From: SHZI01 sp964417725
GTDB taxonomy: Bacteria; Pseudomonadota; Gammaproteobacteria; Steroidobacterales; GCA-2729495
Length of the DNA stretch: 64,000 nucleotides
Direction of reading: 5' to 3'
Assembly: GCA_964417725.1 (NCBI GenBank)
Contig: CAYQIV010000013.1
Coordinates: 26,417-90,416 of the forward strand
Shown: positions 45,882 to 54,080 of the stretch, one piece after another
Position numbering within the stretch: the stretch's first letter is position 1
Layout of the letters: each line of letters starts with the position of its first letter
The notes under the pieces: model-generated
Seen by the model: the letters and a program-made list of their open reading frames with translations, nothing else
Database searches by the model: none
What the model was told of the DNA's origin: nothing
Translations under genes and position numbers: made by a program

Positions 45882-47333
45882 TCATGATCTCCAGAAGGAT
45901 GGCGCCAGCAGCACCAGCAAGGTGAACACCTCGAGCCGGCCGAGCAGCATGGCGATGATGCAGATCCACTTGCCGGCTGCATTGACACTGCTGAAATCGG
46001 CTGCGACCTGCCCCAGTGCGGGGCCCATGTTGTTGATGCAGGTGGCCAGCGCGGAGAAGGCGCTGACCTGGTCGAGGCCGCTGGCCATCAGCGCCAGCAT
46101 GAGGAGGCCGAAGAGGATGATGTAGCCGACGCAGAACCCCCACACGGCCTCGATGACGCGACGCTCGACGACCACCGGCCCGAGGCGCACGGGGATCTCG
46201 GCATGCGGGTGCACCAACTGGCGGATTTCGCGCACGCTCTGCGCGTAGAGCAGCTGCCAGCGCATGACCTTCATGCCGCCGGCTGTCGAGCCGCCACAGC
46301 CGCCGATGAAGCTGATCAGGATCAGCAGCAGCGGCAGCGAGCCCGGCCAGCCGGCGAAGGACGTCGTGCCGTAGCCCGTGCTGGTGATCAGCGACACGAC
46401 CTGGAAGCCCCCATAGCGCAGCGCCGACAACGGATCGCGGTACTCGCCGCTCAGCGCGAGGGTGGCCGAGACGGTGATGAGCAGCAGGGCGACGAGGGCC
46501 GTGAAGGCGTGGAACTCCGGGTCGCGCCAGTAGAGCTTCGGCGCGCGGCTGCGCAGGGCGGCAAAGTGGAGGGCGAAGTTCACGCCCGCGAGGAACATGA
46601 AGACGATGGCGATGCCCTCGATGAGGGCGCTGCGAAACCAGCCGAGGCTGGCATCGTGGGTCGAGTAGCCGCCAGTCGAGACCGTGGTGAAGGCATGTGC
46701 TACCGCATCAAATGGCGTCATGCCGGCCAGCCAGTAGGCTGTGATGCAGGCGATGGTGAGGCCGAGGTAGATCAGCCACAGGGCCTTGGCGGTCTCGGTG
46801 ATGCGCGGCGTGAGCTTGGTGTCTTTGAGCGGCCCTGGCGTCTCGGCACGGTAGAGCTGCATCCCGCCGACGCCGAGCATCGGCAGGATGGCCACGGCCA
46901 GGACGACGATGCCCATGCCGCCGAGCCACTGCAGCTGGGCACGGTAGTAGAGGACGGAACGCGGCAGATCGTCGAGTCCGGTCAGCGTCGTTGCCCCGGT
47001 GGTCGTCAGCCCGGAGACGGTCTCGAAGACGGCATCGGCGACCGACATCTCCGGCGCATGGGTAAACAGCAGCGGCAGCGAACCGAAGGTGCCGAGGCCG
47101 AGCCAGAACATCGCGGCCACCAGAAAACCGTCCCGCAGGCGCAGTTCGCGCCGGTCGTTGCGCGCCGGCCACCAGATGACGAGGCCGGACGCGGCGATGA
47201 CGAGCCCGGCCAGTGCGAACGCTCCGGCCTGGCCGTCGATATAGTGCAGCGCCACGGCCAGCGGCGGCAGCTGCGTCAGGCTGAACAGCGCCAGCAGCAG
47301 CCCGAGGACGCGCTGTACGGTGGTGGCGTGCAC
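45882..47333 (-). CDS. trkH: TrkH family potassium uptake channel, paralogue 1
   Basis: 483 residues, starting with GTG 16 bases after the trkA stop. Pore loops: P1 GLTTTGATTLTG, P2 TVSTGGYSTHD, P3 LITSTGYGTTSFAGWPG, P4 ATCINNMGPALG. The central glycines of the selectivity filter are present, but the third loop differs from that of paralogue 2 (STGYGTTS against TSGFTTES), which could change ion preference or affinity. Likely co-transcribed with trkA. Confidence 0.93.
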   Translation of the reverse strand: MHATTVQRVLGLLLALFSLTQLPPLAVALHYIDGQAGAFALAGLVIAASGLVIWWPARNDRRELRLRDGFLVAAMFWLGLGTFGSLPLLFTHAPEMSVADAVFETVSGLTTTGATTLTGLDDLPRSVLYYRAQLQWLGGMGIVVLAVAILPMLGVGGMQLYRAETPGPLKDTKLTPRITETAKALWLIYLGLTIACITAYWLAGMTPFDAVAHAFTTVSTGGYSTHDASLGWFRSALIEGIAIVFMFLAGVNFALHFAALRSRAPKLYWRDPEFHAFTALVALLLITVSATLALSGEYRDPLSALRYGGFQVVSLITSTGYGTTSFAGWPGSLPLLLILISFIGGCGGSTAGGMKVMRWQLLYAQSVREIRQLVHPHAEIPVRLGPVVVERRVIEAVWGFCVGYIILFGLLMLALMASGLDQVSAFSALATCINNMGPALGQVAADFSSVNAAGKWICIIAMLLGRLEVFTLLVLLAPSFWRS

Positions 47334-47349
47334 GGGATGCGGTGGGCCG

Positions 47350-48711
47350 TCAGTGACGGAACAGGCGCTCGACGCGGCGGATCTGCCGACGGTCGGAAAC
47401 GAACAGGATGAGGTGGTCTTCCGGTTCGATCAGCGTGTCGTGATGGGCCTGCAGCACCTGGGTACCGCGCACGATGACGTTGATGGCGACCCCGGCCGGC
47501 AACTGGACGTCCTCGACCTTGCGGCCGGCGACCCTGGAGCGGCCCGGCTCACCGCGGGCGATGGCCTCGATGGCCTCGGCGCGCCCGCGACGCAGCGGAT
47601 GGATGCGCACCATGCCCGACTGGCGCACGTGCGACAGGAGCGCGCCGAGCGTGATCTGCGGCGGTGAGATGCCGACGTCGACCCGCGGACCCTCGACCAG
47701 CTCGGCATAGGAGGGGCGGTTGATCAGCGCCATGGCCTTCTTGCAGCCGAGCCGCTTGGCGAGCATCGCCGAGAGGATGTTGACTTCCTCGGCATTGGTC
47801 AGTGAAACGAACACGTCCGCCGTGTCGATGTTCTCCTCGAGCAGCAGCTCCTCGTCGGCGGCATCGCCCGTCAGCACGATGGCCTGCGACAGCCGCTCGG
47901 AAATCATCCGCGCGCGTTCGCGCGAGCGTTCGATGATCTTGACCTGGTTCCTGCCTTCGAGCGCCCGTGCCACGCTGAAGCCGATGTTGCCGCCGCCGGC
48001 GAGGACGACACGGCGCACGGGGGCCTCGTGCTTGCGCATCTCGCGCATCACGGTGCTGATGTCCTCGCGTGCGGCGATGAAGAACACCTCGTCGTTCTCG
48101 AGGATGCGCGTCTTGCCCTCGGCGGGGATCTCGACGCCGTCGCGGTAGATCGCCGCGATGCGGGTTTCGATGCCCGGCACATGCTCGCGCAGGGTGCGCA
48201 GCTCCTGGCCGACCAACGGGCCATCGCGGCTGGCGCGCGCGCCGACCAGGCGCACCCGGCCATCGGCGAAATCGAGCACCTGGAAGGCGCCGGGATAACG
48301 GATGAGCTGCTCGATGTGCCGGGTGACGAGCGCCTCCGGGCTGATGCTCACATCGACCGGGATCTGGTCGTCGCCGAACAGGCGCGGGTGGCGGGCATAG
48401 CTGGCGGCACGCACGCGGGCGATCTTGGTGCGGGTGCCGAACAGCGTGTGGGCGACATGACAGGCGACCATGTTGACCTCGTCGCTGGTGGTCAGCGCGA
48501 TGATCATGTCGGCATCGCCTGCGGCGGCCCGTTCCAGGGTATCGGGATAGGCGGCGTTGCCCAGCACGGTACGCACGTCGAGACGGTCCTGCAGGTCGCG
48601 CAGGACCGCGGGGTTGGTGTCGACGATGGTGACCTCGTTGGCTTCTTCCCGCGCCAGGTGGTAGGCAGCGGTCGAGCCGACCTGTCCGGCGCCGAGGATG
48701 ACGATCTTCAT
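47350..48711 (-). CDS. trkA: Trk potassium uptake regulator TrkA
   Basis: 453-residue cytoplasmic gating subunit with two tandem RCK modules. Each has a NAD-binding Rossmann start (KIVILGAGQVGSTAAYHLA at 1 and RVVLAGGGNIGFSVARALEG near 233) followed by a TrkA-C domain. It binds ATP/ADP and NADH and controls the TrkH pores, both of which follow it directly on the same strand. Confidence 0.96.
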   Translation of the reverse strand: MKIVILGAGQVGSTAAYHLAREEANEVTIVDTNPAVLRDLQDRLDVRTVLGNAAYPDTLERAAAGDADMIIALTTSDEVNMVACHVAHTLFGTRTKIARVRAASYARHPRLFGDDQIPVDVSISPEALVTRHIEQLIRYPGAFQVLDFADGRVRLVGARASRDGPLVGQELRTLREHVPGIETRIAAIYRDGVEIPAEGKTRILENDEVFFIAAREDISTVMREMRKHEAPVRRVVLAGGGNIGFSVARALEGRNQVKIIERSRERARMISERLSQAIVLTGDAADEELLLEENIDTADVFVSLTNAEEVNILSAMLAKRLGCKKAMALINRPSYAELVEGPRVDVGISPPQITLGALLSHVRQSGMVRIHPLRRGRAEAIEAIARGEPGRSRVAGRKVEDVQLPAGVAINVIVRGTQVLQAHHDTLIEPEDHLILFVSDRRQIRRVERLFRH

Positions 48712-48752
48712 TCAGGGTGCTCTTGGCGTGGCGAGCCCGGCGGGATTCTACC

Positions 48753-50960
48753 TTATCGAAGGACCTCGAGATTGGCGTAGGACAGCACCAGCCACTTGAT
48801 GCCGGCATCCTCGAACTGGACCTGCACGCGGGCGTGGGCACCTGCACCCTCGAAACCGAGCACGACGCCCTCGCCGAACTTGCCGTGGCCGACCCGCTGG
48901 CCGAGGCGCATGCCAAAGCCGTTGTCGTCGCCGCCAGCCCGGCGCGACCGCGTGCCGCCGCCGGCCGCGTGCGTCGCCGACACGTGCAGACCCGGCCGCA
49001 CTTCCTCGATCAGCGCGGCTGGCAGCTCATGGATAAAGCGCGAGGGCAGCCCGAAGTTGTCCGTGCCGTGCAGGCGGCGTTGCTCGGCATGACTCAGGTA
49101 GAGCTCGCTCATGGCCCGCGTCAGGCCGACATAGCACAAGCGGCGCTCTTCCTCGAGGCCGGCCGGGTCGTTGAGTGACCGCTGGTGGGGAAACAGGCCG
49201 TCTTCGAGGCCGGTGAGGAACACCACCGGGAATTCGAGGCCCTTGGCCGAATGCAGGGTCATGAGCTGGATGCAGTCGTCCCACGCCTCGCCCTGGGTCT
49301 CGCCGGACTCGAGCACGGCATGGGCCAGAAAGGCCATCAACGGAGGCATGTCGCCGTCGGTGTCCGCGGGGTCGAAGCTGCGCGCGGCGCTGACCAGTTC
49401 GTCGAGGTTCTCAAGGCGTGCCTCGGCGCGGTCGCGCGGCTCCTTGCGATAGTGGTCCTGGATGCCGCTGCCGCGGATGACGTGGTCGACCAGCTCGTGA
49501 AGGGGCAGCCCGGCGGTATCGCGGGCCAGTGCCTCGACGAGCGCCAAAAACGCCTGCACGGCCCGCCCGCCGCGCCCGGCATCGTCCTGGCCGGCGAGCA
49601 CGCGGGCGGCATGCCACAGCGGCATGGCGTTGGCGCGGGCGTAGTCGCGGATCGCATCGAGGGTTCTGGCGCCGATGCCGCGGGTCGGCAGGTTGACGAC
49701 GCGCTCGAAGGACGGGTCGTCGTCGCGGTTGGCGACCAGCCGCAGGTAGGCCAGCGCGTCCTTGATCTCGGCGCGTTCGAAAAAGCGCTGACCGCCGTAT
49801 ACGCGGTAGGGCAGGGCGGCGCGCATGAGGGCCTCTTCGAAGACCCGCGACTGGGCGTTGGAGCGGTAGAGGATCGCCGTCTCGCTGCGCCGGCCCCCCT
49901 GGCGCACCCAGTCCTCGATGCGCGCCACGACGAAGTCCGCTTCCTCGCGCTCGTTGTAGGCGCGAAACAGCCGGATCGGTGCCCCTTCGCCGCCCGCTGT
50001 CCACAGTTCCTTGCCGAGGCGTTCGCGGTTGTTGGCGATGATCGCGTTGGCGGCGTCGAGGATGTTTTTGGTCGAGCGGTAATTCTGCTCCAGCTTGACG
50101 ACACGCGTCAGGCGGAAGTCGCGCTGGACATGCCGCATGTGCTCCTGGCGCGCACCGCGCCAGCGGTAGATCGATTGGTCGTCGTCGCCGACGAAAAACG
50201 GCACGCCGCTGTCGCCGGCGAGCAGGCGCAGCCAGGCGTACTGGATGGCGTTGGTGTCCTGGAACTCGTCGACGAGCAGGTGGGCAAAGCGCCGCCGGTA
50301 CTGCGCCAGCAACGGCGGGTCGTTGCGCCACAGTTCCCAGGCGCGCAGCAGCAGCTCGGAAAAGTCGACCAGGCCAGCCTGGTCGCAGATTTCCTGGTAA
50401 CGGTGGTAGAAGCCGATCAGCTGGCGGCGCGTCGGGTCGTTGCGCTCTTCGACGTCGCCGGGGCGATGGCCCTCGTCCTTGCTGGCGTTGATGAACCACT
50501 GGACGTCGCGCGGCGCCCACGTCGAGTCATCGGCGCCGAGGTCCTTGAGCATGCGTCGGATGAGGCGCTGCTGGTCCTCGGCATCGATGATCTGGAAGCC
50601 CTCCGGCAGGCCCGCCTCGCGCCAGTGGCGGCGCAGCAGGCGGTGTGCCAGGCCATGGAAGGTGCCGATCCACAGGTGACCGACCGGCATGTCGAGCAAC
50701 GCCTCGATGCGGCTGCGCATCTCGGCGGCGGCCTTGTTGGTGAAGGTCACGGCGAGGATGCCGAGTGGCGCGACGCCATGGACGCGCATCAGCCAGGCGA
50801 TGCGGTGGACGAGCACGCGCGTCTTGCCGCTGCCCGCGCCGGCGACCACCAGCAGCGGTTCGGTGGCTGCCGCCGTCACGGCATCGCGCTGGGCATCGTT
50901 GAGCGGGCCGACGATCGCCGTGACATCGGCATCGGGGAGGTGTCCGGGCATGGTGTTCAT
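48753..50960 (-). CDS. uvrD: DNA helicase II UvrD
   Basis: Superfamily 1 3'-5' helicase of nucleotide excision and mismatch repair. 735 residues. Q motif LNDAQRDAV, Walker A VVAGAGSGKTRVL, DEFQDTNAIQ (motif II), GDDDQSIYRWRGA (III), MTLHSAKGLEFPVVF and EEERRLCYVGLTRA (V, VI). The C-terminus carries the small RNA-polymerase-contact Tudor-like part (GQRVGHGKFGEGVV). Its ATG overlaps the stop of the SCO-like cox assembly gene by four bases, an unusual partner for a repair gene. Confidence 0.96.
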   Translation of the reverse strand: MNTMPGHLPDADVTAIVGPLNDAQRDAVTAAATEPLLVVAGAGSGKTRVLVHRIAWLMRVHGVAPLGILAVTFTNKAAAEMRSRIEALLDMPVGHLWIGTFHGLAHRLLRRHWREAGLPEGFQIIDAEDQQRLIRRMLKDLGADDSTWAPRDVQWFINASKDEGHRPGDVEERNDPTRRQLIGFYHRYQEICDQAGLVDFSELLLRAWELWRNDPPLLAQYRRRFAHLLVDEFQDTNAIQYAWLRLLAGDSGVPFFVGDDDQSIYRWRGARQEHMRHVQRDFRLTRVVKLEQNYRSTKNILDAANAIIANNRERLGKELWTAGGEGAPIRLFRAYNEREEADFVVARIEDWVRQGGRRSETAILYRSNAQSRVFEEALMRAALPYRVYGGQRFFERAEIKDALAYLRLVANRDDDPSFERVVNLPTRGIGARTLDAIRDYARANAMPLWHAARVLAGQDDAGRGGRAVQAFLALVEALARDTAGLPLHELVDHVIRGSGIQDHYRKEPRDRAEARLENLDELVSAARSFDPADTDGDMPPLMAFLAHAVLESGETQGEAWDDCIQLMTLHSAKGLEFPVVFLTGLEDGLFPHQRSLNDPAGLEEERRLCYVGLTRAMSELYLSHAEQRRLHGTDNFGLPSRFIHELPAALIEEVRPGLHVSATHAAGGGTRSRRAGGDDNGFGMRLGQRVGHGKFGEGVVLGFEGAGAHARVQVQFEDAGIKWLVLSYANLEVLR

Positions 50961-51508
50961 CCGATCCGCGAGACCTTGAGCAGGTGGGCGAGGTCGCGGT
51001 GCAGATCCTTCATGGTGGTGCCGGCCGGGAAGCGCATGATGACGTTGCCAAGCGGGTCGGCGAGGAACACATCGCCCGGCGCGAAAGGCCCGAGGGCGGT
51101 GAGCAGGCCATCGCGATCAGGCTCGTCGCCGGCGAGGATGGCGAGGTCGGGGTGGTCGGCGACGAGCCCGCTGGCGTCGACGGGGCCGCTGGTAACGAGG
51201 AAGCGCTGCACGCGCGGCGCCTCGCGGCCCAGGGCGCGGCGCACCTGGCGGGTCTGCCACAGGCCCTGCCGGCAGTCCTCGGTGCAGTCGCCGCTGGCGA
51301 TGTAGAGCAGTGACCACTTGCCGCGCAGGCCGGCCGGCGCTTCCGGCAGCGGGCGCGGGTCGCGGAACAGGATGCCGTGCGCCGTGGTGGCCGCCGGTTG
51401 CCAGTCTTCGCCATACCAGCGGAACAGCGCGGCCAGCAGTACCGGGCCGACGAACACCACCACCAGCAGGCCTATTGTCAGGGCCTGCCGCCATTTCTTC
51501 TTCTGCAC
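50957..51508 (-). CDS. SCO-like membrane protein of the cytochrome oxidase cluster
   Basis: 183 residues: one N-terminal transmembrane helix (about 9-29) and a thioredoxin-like domain. CTEDC (CX3C, in YIASGDCTEDCRQ) is at the place of the copper-binding cysteines of SCO proteins, and PGDVFLADPLGNVIMRFP is the corresponding C-terminal strand pair. I recall such genes following SURF1 in pseudomonad cox clusters. Probably handles copper or thiols during CuA assembly. Starts with GTG, with AAGGAG upstream; overlaps uvrD by ATGA. Confidence 0.75.
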   Translation of the reverse strand: MQKKKWRQALTIGLLVVVFVGPVLLAALFRWYGEDWQPAATTAHGILFRDPRPLPEAPAGLRGKWSLLYIASGDCTEDCRQGLWQTRQVRRALGREAPRVQRFLVTSGPVDASGLVADHPDLAILAGDEPDRDGLLTALGPFAPGDVFLADPLGNVIMRFPAGTTMKDLHRDLAHLLKVSRIG

Positions 51509-51517
51509 GTTGACTCC

Positions 51518-52231
51518 TTACCGGCGGGCGTCCCGTCGCCGCATCGTGGTGTAAGCCAGCACGGGTACGGCGAGCGCGAGGCCGAACCATTGTACGGCGT
51601 AGGCGAGGTGTGTTTGTGGGCCGAGTGCGGTGGGCTGCCACTGGCGCTCGTGGCCATCGGGCAGCGCCGGATCGAGGAGCACCTGATAGCCGGCCAGCGG
51701 CCGGCCGAGGTGTGCGCTGGCCTCGGCGATGTCGGGGAACAGCAGGCGGCGGGGCCACGGCATGCCGGGCTCGACCGGTGCCGGGGCGAGGCGCAGCCCG
51801 GGGCGCGACAGGAAGGCGATGCGACCGGTGATCTCGCGCGCCCGGTCGTCGACCGTGACATCCGGCAACCGCGTGCGGTCGCCGTCGGCGGGCAGCCAGC
51901 CGCGGTTGACCAGCACCGTGCCCGCGTCGGTGTCGAAGGGGGTCAGCACGTGGTAACCCACGCGGCTGCCCGACATCATGCTGTCGAGGAGGATCTGGTG
52001 CGCCGGGTCGTAGCGCCCGCGCAGGCGGATGGGTTGGTAGCGAGCGGCCGCCGCGTCGGCCACCAGGCCGTCGTGCACGGCCGCCGTGTCGCCGCGGGCG
52101 AACTCGTCGAGCAGACGGCGCTTCTGCGCTGCGCGGTCGAGTTGCCAGAGGCCGAGCACCCCGAACAGCAGGATGCCGGCCACGGCAAGGCCGACACCCC
52201 AGACGGGCGCAGCGCGGCAAACCCGCTTCAT
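51518..52231 (-). CDS. SURF1 family cytochrome oxidase assembly protein
   Basis: 237 residues with a transmembrane helix at each end (about 9-27 and 213-230) and the SURF1 periplasmic domain between: LGLWQLDRAAQKRRLLDEF, VLVNRGWLPADGDR and a C-terminal YAVQWFGLALAVPVLAY. It helps insert heme a into subunit I. Followed by the SCO-like gene nine bases later. Confidence 0.92.
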   Translation of the reverse strand: MKRVCRAAPVWGVGLAVAGILLFGVLGLWQLDRAAQKRRLLDEFARGDTAAVHDGLVADAAAARYQPIRLRGRYDPAHQILLDSMMSGSRVGYHVLTPFDTDAGTVLVNRGWLPADGDRTRLPDVTVDDRAREITGRIAFLSRPGLRLAPAPVEPGMPWPRRLLFPDIAEASAHLGRPLAGYQVLLDPALPDGHERQWQPTALGPQTHLAYAVQWFGLALAVPVLAYTTMRRRDARR

Positions 52232-52297
52232 CGGCCTGGTCGCTGGTGTACCGTGCCACTGTCCCGCCCGTCATCGGCGGGTACCCTGGAGGCGACC

Positions 52298-52513
52298 GTG
52301 CTGATCAAGGCCATCATCGTCCTGCTGCTGCTCGGCATTGCCGCGAGTCTCGCCGCCGGCCTCGTCTTCCTCAAGGGCGACCCGGCGGGCAGTCCGCGCA
52401 CGGCGCGGGCCCTGACGGTGCGCATCGTGCTGTCGGTGCTGCTCTTCGCACTGCTGTTCTATGCATGGTCCGCGGGCCTCATCGCGCCGCACGCCATCGG
52501 CCCGGGGCGCTGA
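52298..52513 (+). CDS. Twin-transmembrane protein, DUF2909-like
   Basis: 71 residues, two hydrophobic helices (AIIVLLLLGIAASLAAGLVF and VRIVLSVLLFALLFYAW) around a short polar loop FLKGDPAGSPRTARAL. It starts with GTG, with TGGAGG five bases upstream. It is on the opposite strand to the cox genes: divergent from SURF1 (66 bases) and convergent with coxC, whose stop is two bases away. A small protein of this type between coxC and SURF1 is common in related cox clusters; function unknown. Confidence 0.8.
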   Translation: MLIKAIIVLLLLGIAASLAAGLVFLKGDPAGSPRTARALTVRIVLSVLLFALLFYAWSAGLIAPHAIGPGR

Positions 52514-52515
52514 CG

Positions 52516-53379
52516 CTACAGCCAGTAGACGAAGACGAACAGCCCCAGCCAGACCACGTCGACGAAATGCCAGTACCACGCCACGCCCTCGAAGGCGAAG
52601 TGGTTGGCCGGCGTGAAGTGGCCGCGCAGGCTGCGCAGCCAGATGACGACGAGCATGATCGCGCCGATCGTCACGTGCAGGCCGTGGAAGCCCGTCAGCA
52701 TGAAGAAGGTGCTGCCGTAGATGCCCGTGCTGAGCTTGAGGTTCAGGTCACCCCAGGCGTGGCTGTACTCGTAGACCTGGAAGCCGAGGAAGATGAAGCC
52801 GAGGATGAAAGTCAGCCCGAGGAAGAGGTTGAGCGTGCCGCGCTGCCCGGCCCGCAGCGCGTGGTGGGCGATGGTGATGGTCACGCCCGAGGTCAGCAGG
52901 ATCGCGGTGTTGAGCGCCGGGATCCCCCAGGCGCCCATGGTCTGGTAGTCGCCGCCGACGGCGCCCGGCCCGTTCGATGGCCAGGCCTTTTCGAAGCCCG
53001 GCCACAGCAGGGCGTGGGTCGAAACCCCGGTGCCTTCCCCGCCGAGCCACGGCAGGGCGAGGCCGCGGGCATAGAACAGCGCGCTGAAGAAGCAGGCGAA
53101 GAACATCACCTCCGAGAGGATGAACCACATCATGCCCATGCGGAATGAGCGATCGACCTGGGTGTTGTAGGCGCCGCGCTGGTTCTCGGCGATGACGTGT
53201 CGGAACCAGAGGAACATCATCGCGATGACGATCGCCGAACCGGCCAGCACCAGTGGCAGTCCGGAGCCGCCATTGGCCCACACCGCGATGCCGGCGAACA
53301 GCGCAAAGAGGCCCGCCGAGCCGAGCAGCGGCAGGCGTGTTTCATCCGGCACGTAGTAGAGGGTCTGGTCGCTGGCCAT
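52516..53379 (-). CDS. coxC: Cytochrome c oxidase subunit III
   Basis: 287 residues, about seven transmembrane helices. LSEVMFFACFFSALFYAR, GFHGLHVTIGAIMLVVI and EGVAWYWHFVDVVWLGLFVFVY are subunit III hallmarks, including the membrane glutamates. Seventeen bases downstream of the Cox11 gene; part of coxB-coxA-small protein-cox11-coxC. Confidence 0.96.
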   Translation of the reverse strand: MASDQTLYYVPDETRLPLLGSAGLFALFAGIAVWANGGSGLPLVLAGSAIVIAMMFLWFRHVIAENQRGAYNTQVDRSFRMGMMWFILSEVMFFACFFSALFYARGLALPWLGGEGTGVSTHALLWPGFEKAWPSNGPGAVGGDYQTMGAWGIPALNTAILLTSGVTITIAHHALRAGQRGTLNLFLGLTFILGFIFLGFQVYEYSHAWGDLNLKLSTGIYGSTFFMLTGFHGLHVTIGAIMLVVIWLRSLRGHFTPANHFAFEGVAWYWHFVDVVWLGLFVFVYWL

Positions 53380-53396
53380 CAGTGCGCTCTCCGCTG

Positions 53397-53963
53397 TCAG
53401 GTCGTCGGCGCCTGCACGGCCGCGGCGGCCTGCTGGTCGACGAAGAAGGTATAGGAAAGGGTGACCCGGTCGACGTGTGCCGGCAACGCCGGGTCGATGA
53501 TGAAGGTCACGCCCATGTCGCGTGCCTCACCGGCAGTGAATGACTGCGCGGTGAAGCAGAAGCACTCCATCTTGAGCAGGTGCCTGGCCGCCTGGCCAGG
53601 TGCGACGCTGGGCACTGCCGTGCCGGTCAGCGGGCGGGACGTGAGGTTGCGCGCGAAGTAGCTGGTCGAATACGGCCTGCCGGGATGGACGACCATCGAG
53701 GCCGTCGCCGGGCGGAACTCCCATGGTGCCTGTTCGTTGAGCAGGGCGACGAATTCGACGGTGACGGTGCGGCTGGTGTCCTCGACCGGGCTGTCGATCA
53801 CCGCCGCCGTGCGGTTGGTGCGTCCGCCGAGCCCGGTGATCTCGCACATCACCTCGTAGATCGGCACGAGGAGGAAGCCGAAGGCAAACATCGCGACAGC
53901 CATCACCACCAATTGCAGCGGCAGCGAACGGTCCGGGGGCGATGGCCGTGGTTCACCGCTCAT
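53397..53963 (-). CDS. ctaG: Cytochrome c oxidase assembly protein Cox11/CtaG
   Basis: 188 residues: one N-terminal transmembrane helix (about 18-37) and a periplasmic immunoglobulin-like domain with the copper ligands in KMECFCFTAQ. It delivers copper to the CuB centre of subunit I. Three bases after the small protein gene. Confidence 0.94.
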   Translation of the reverse strand: MSGEPRPSPPDRSLPLQLVVMAVAMFAFGFLLVPIYEVMCEITGLGGRTNRTAAVIDSPVEDTSRTVTVEFVALLNEQAPWEFRPATASMVVHPGRPYSTSYFARNLTSRPLTGTAVPSVAPGQAARHLLKMECFCFTAQSFTAGEARDMGVTFIIDPALPAHVDRVTLSYTFFVDQQAAAAVQAPTT

Positions 53964-53966
53964 GGC

Positions 53967-54080
53967 TCAGCCCCGCGTTCCCGCCAGGATGATGTAGCCG
54001 AGGTAGACGGCCAGCGCCACCACGCCCAGCCACAGGGCTGTCCGGCGGTTGCGCCGCTGGATGTCATCGTGCCCGCTCAT
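53967..54080 (-). CDS. Cytochrome oxidase small assembly protein
   Basis: Only 37 residues: MSGHDDIQRRNRRTALWLG, then one transmembrane helix (LGVVALAVYLGYIILAG). The start overlaps the coxA stop (ATGA) and the stop is three bases before cox11. Tiny single-helix proteins with a basic NRRTAL start occupy the same place in other proteobacterial cox operons. Too short for most gene finders. Confidence 0.8.
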   Translation of the reverse strand: MSGHDDIQRRNRRTALWLGVVALAVYLGYIILAGTRG

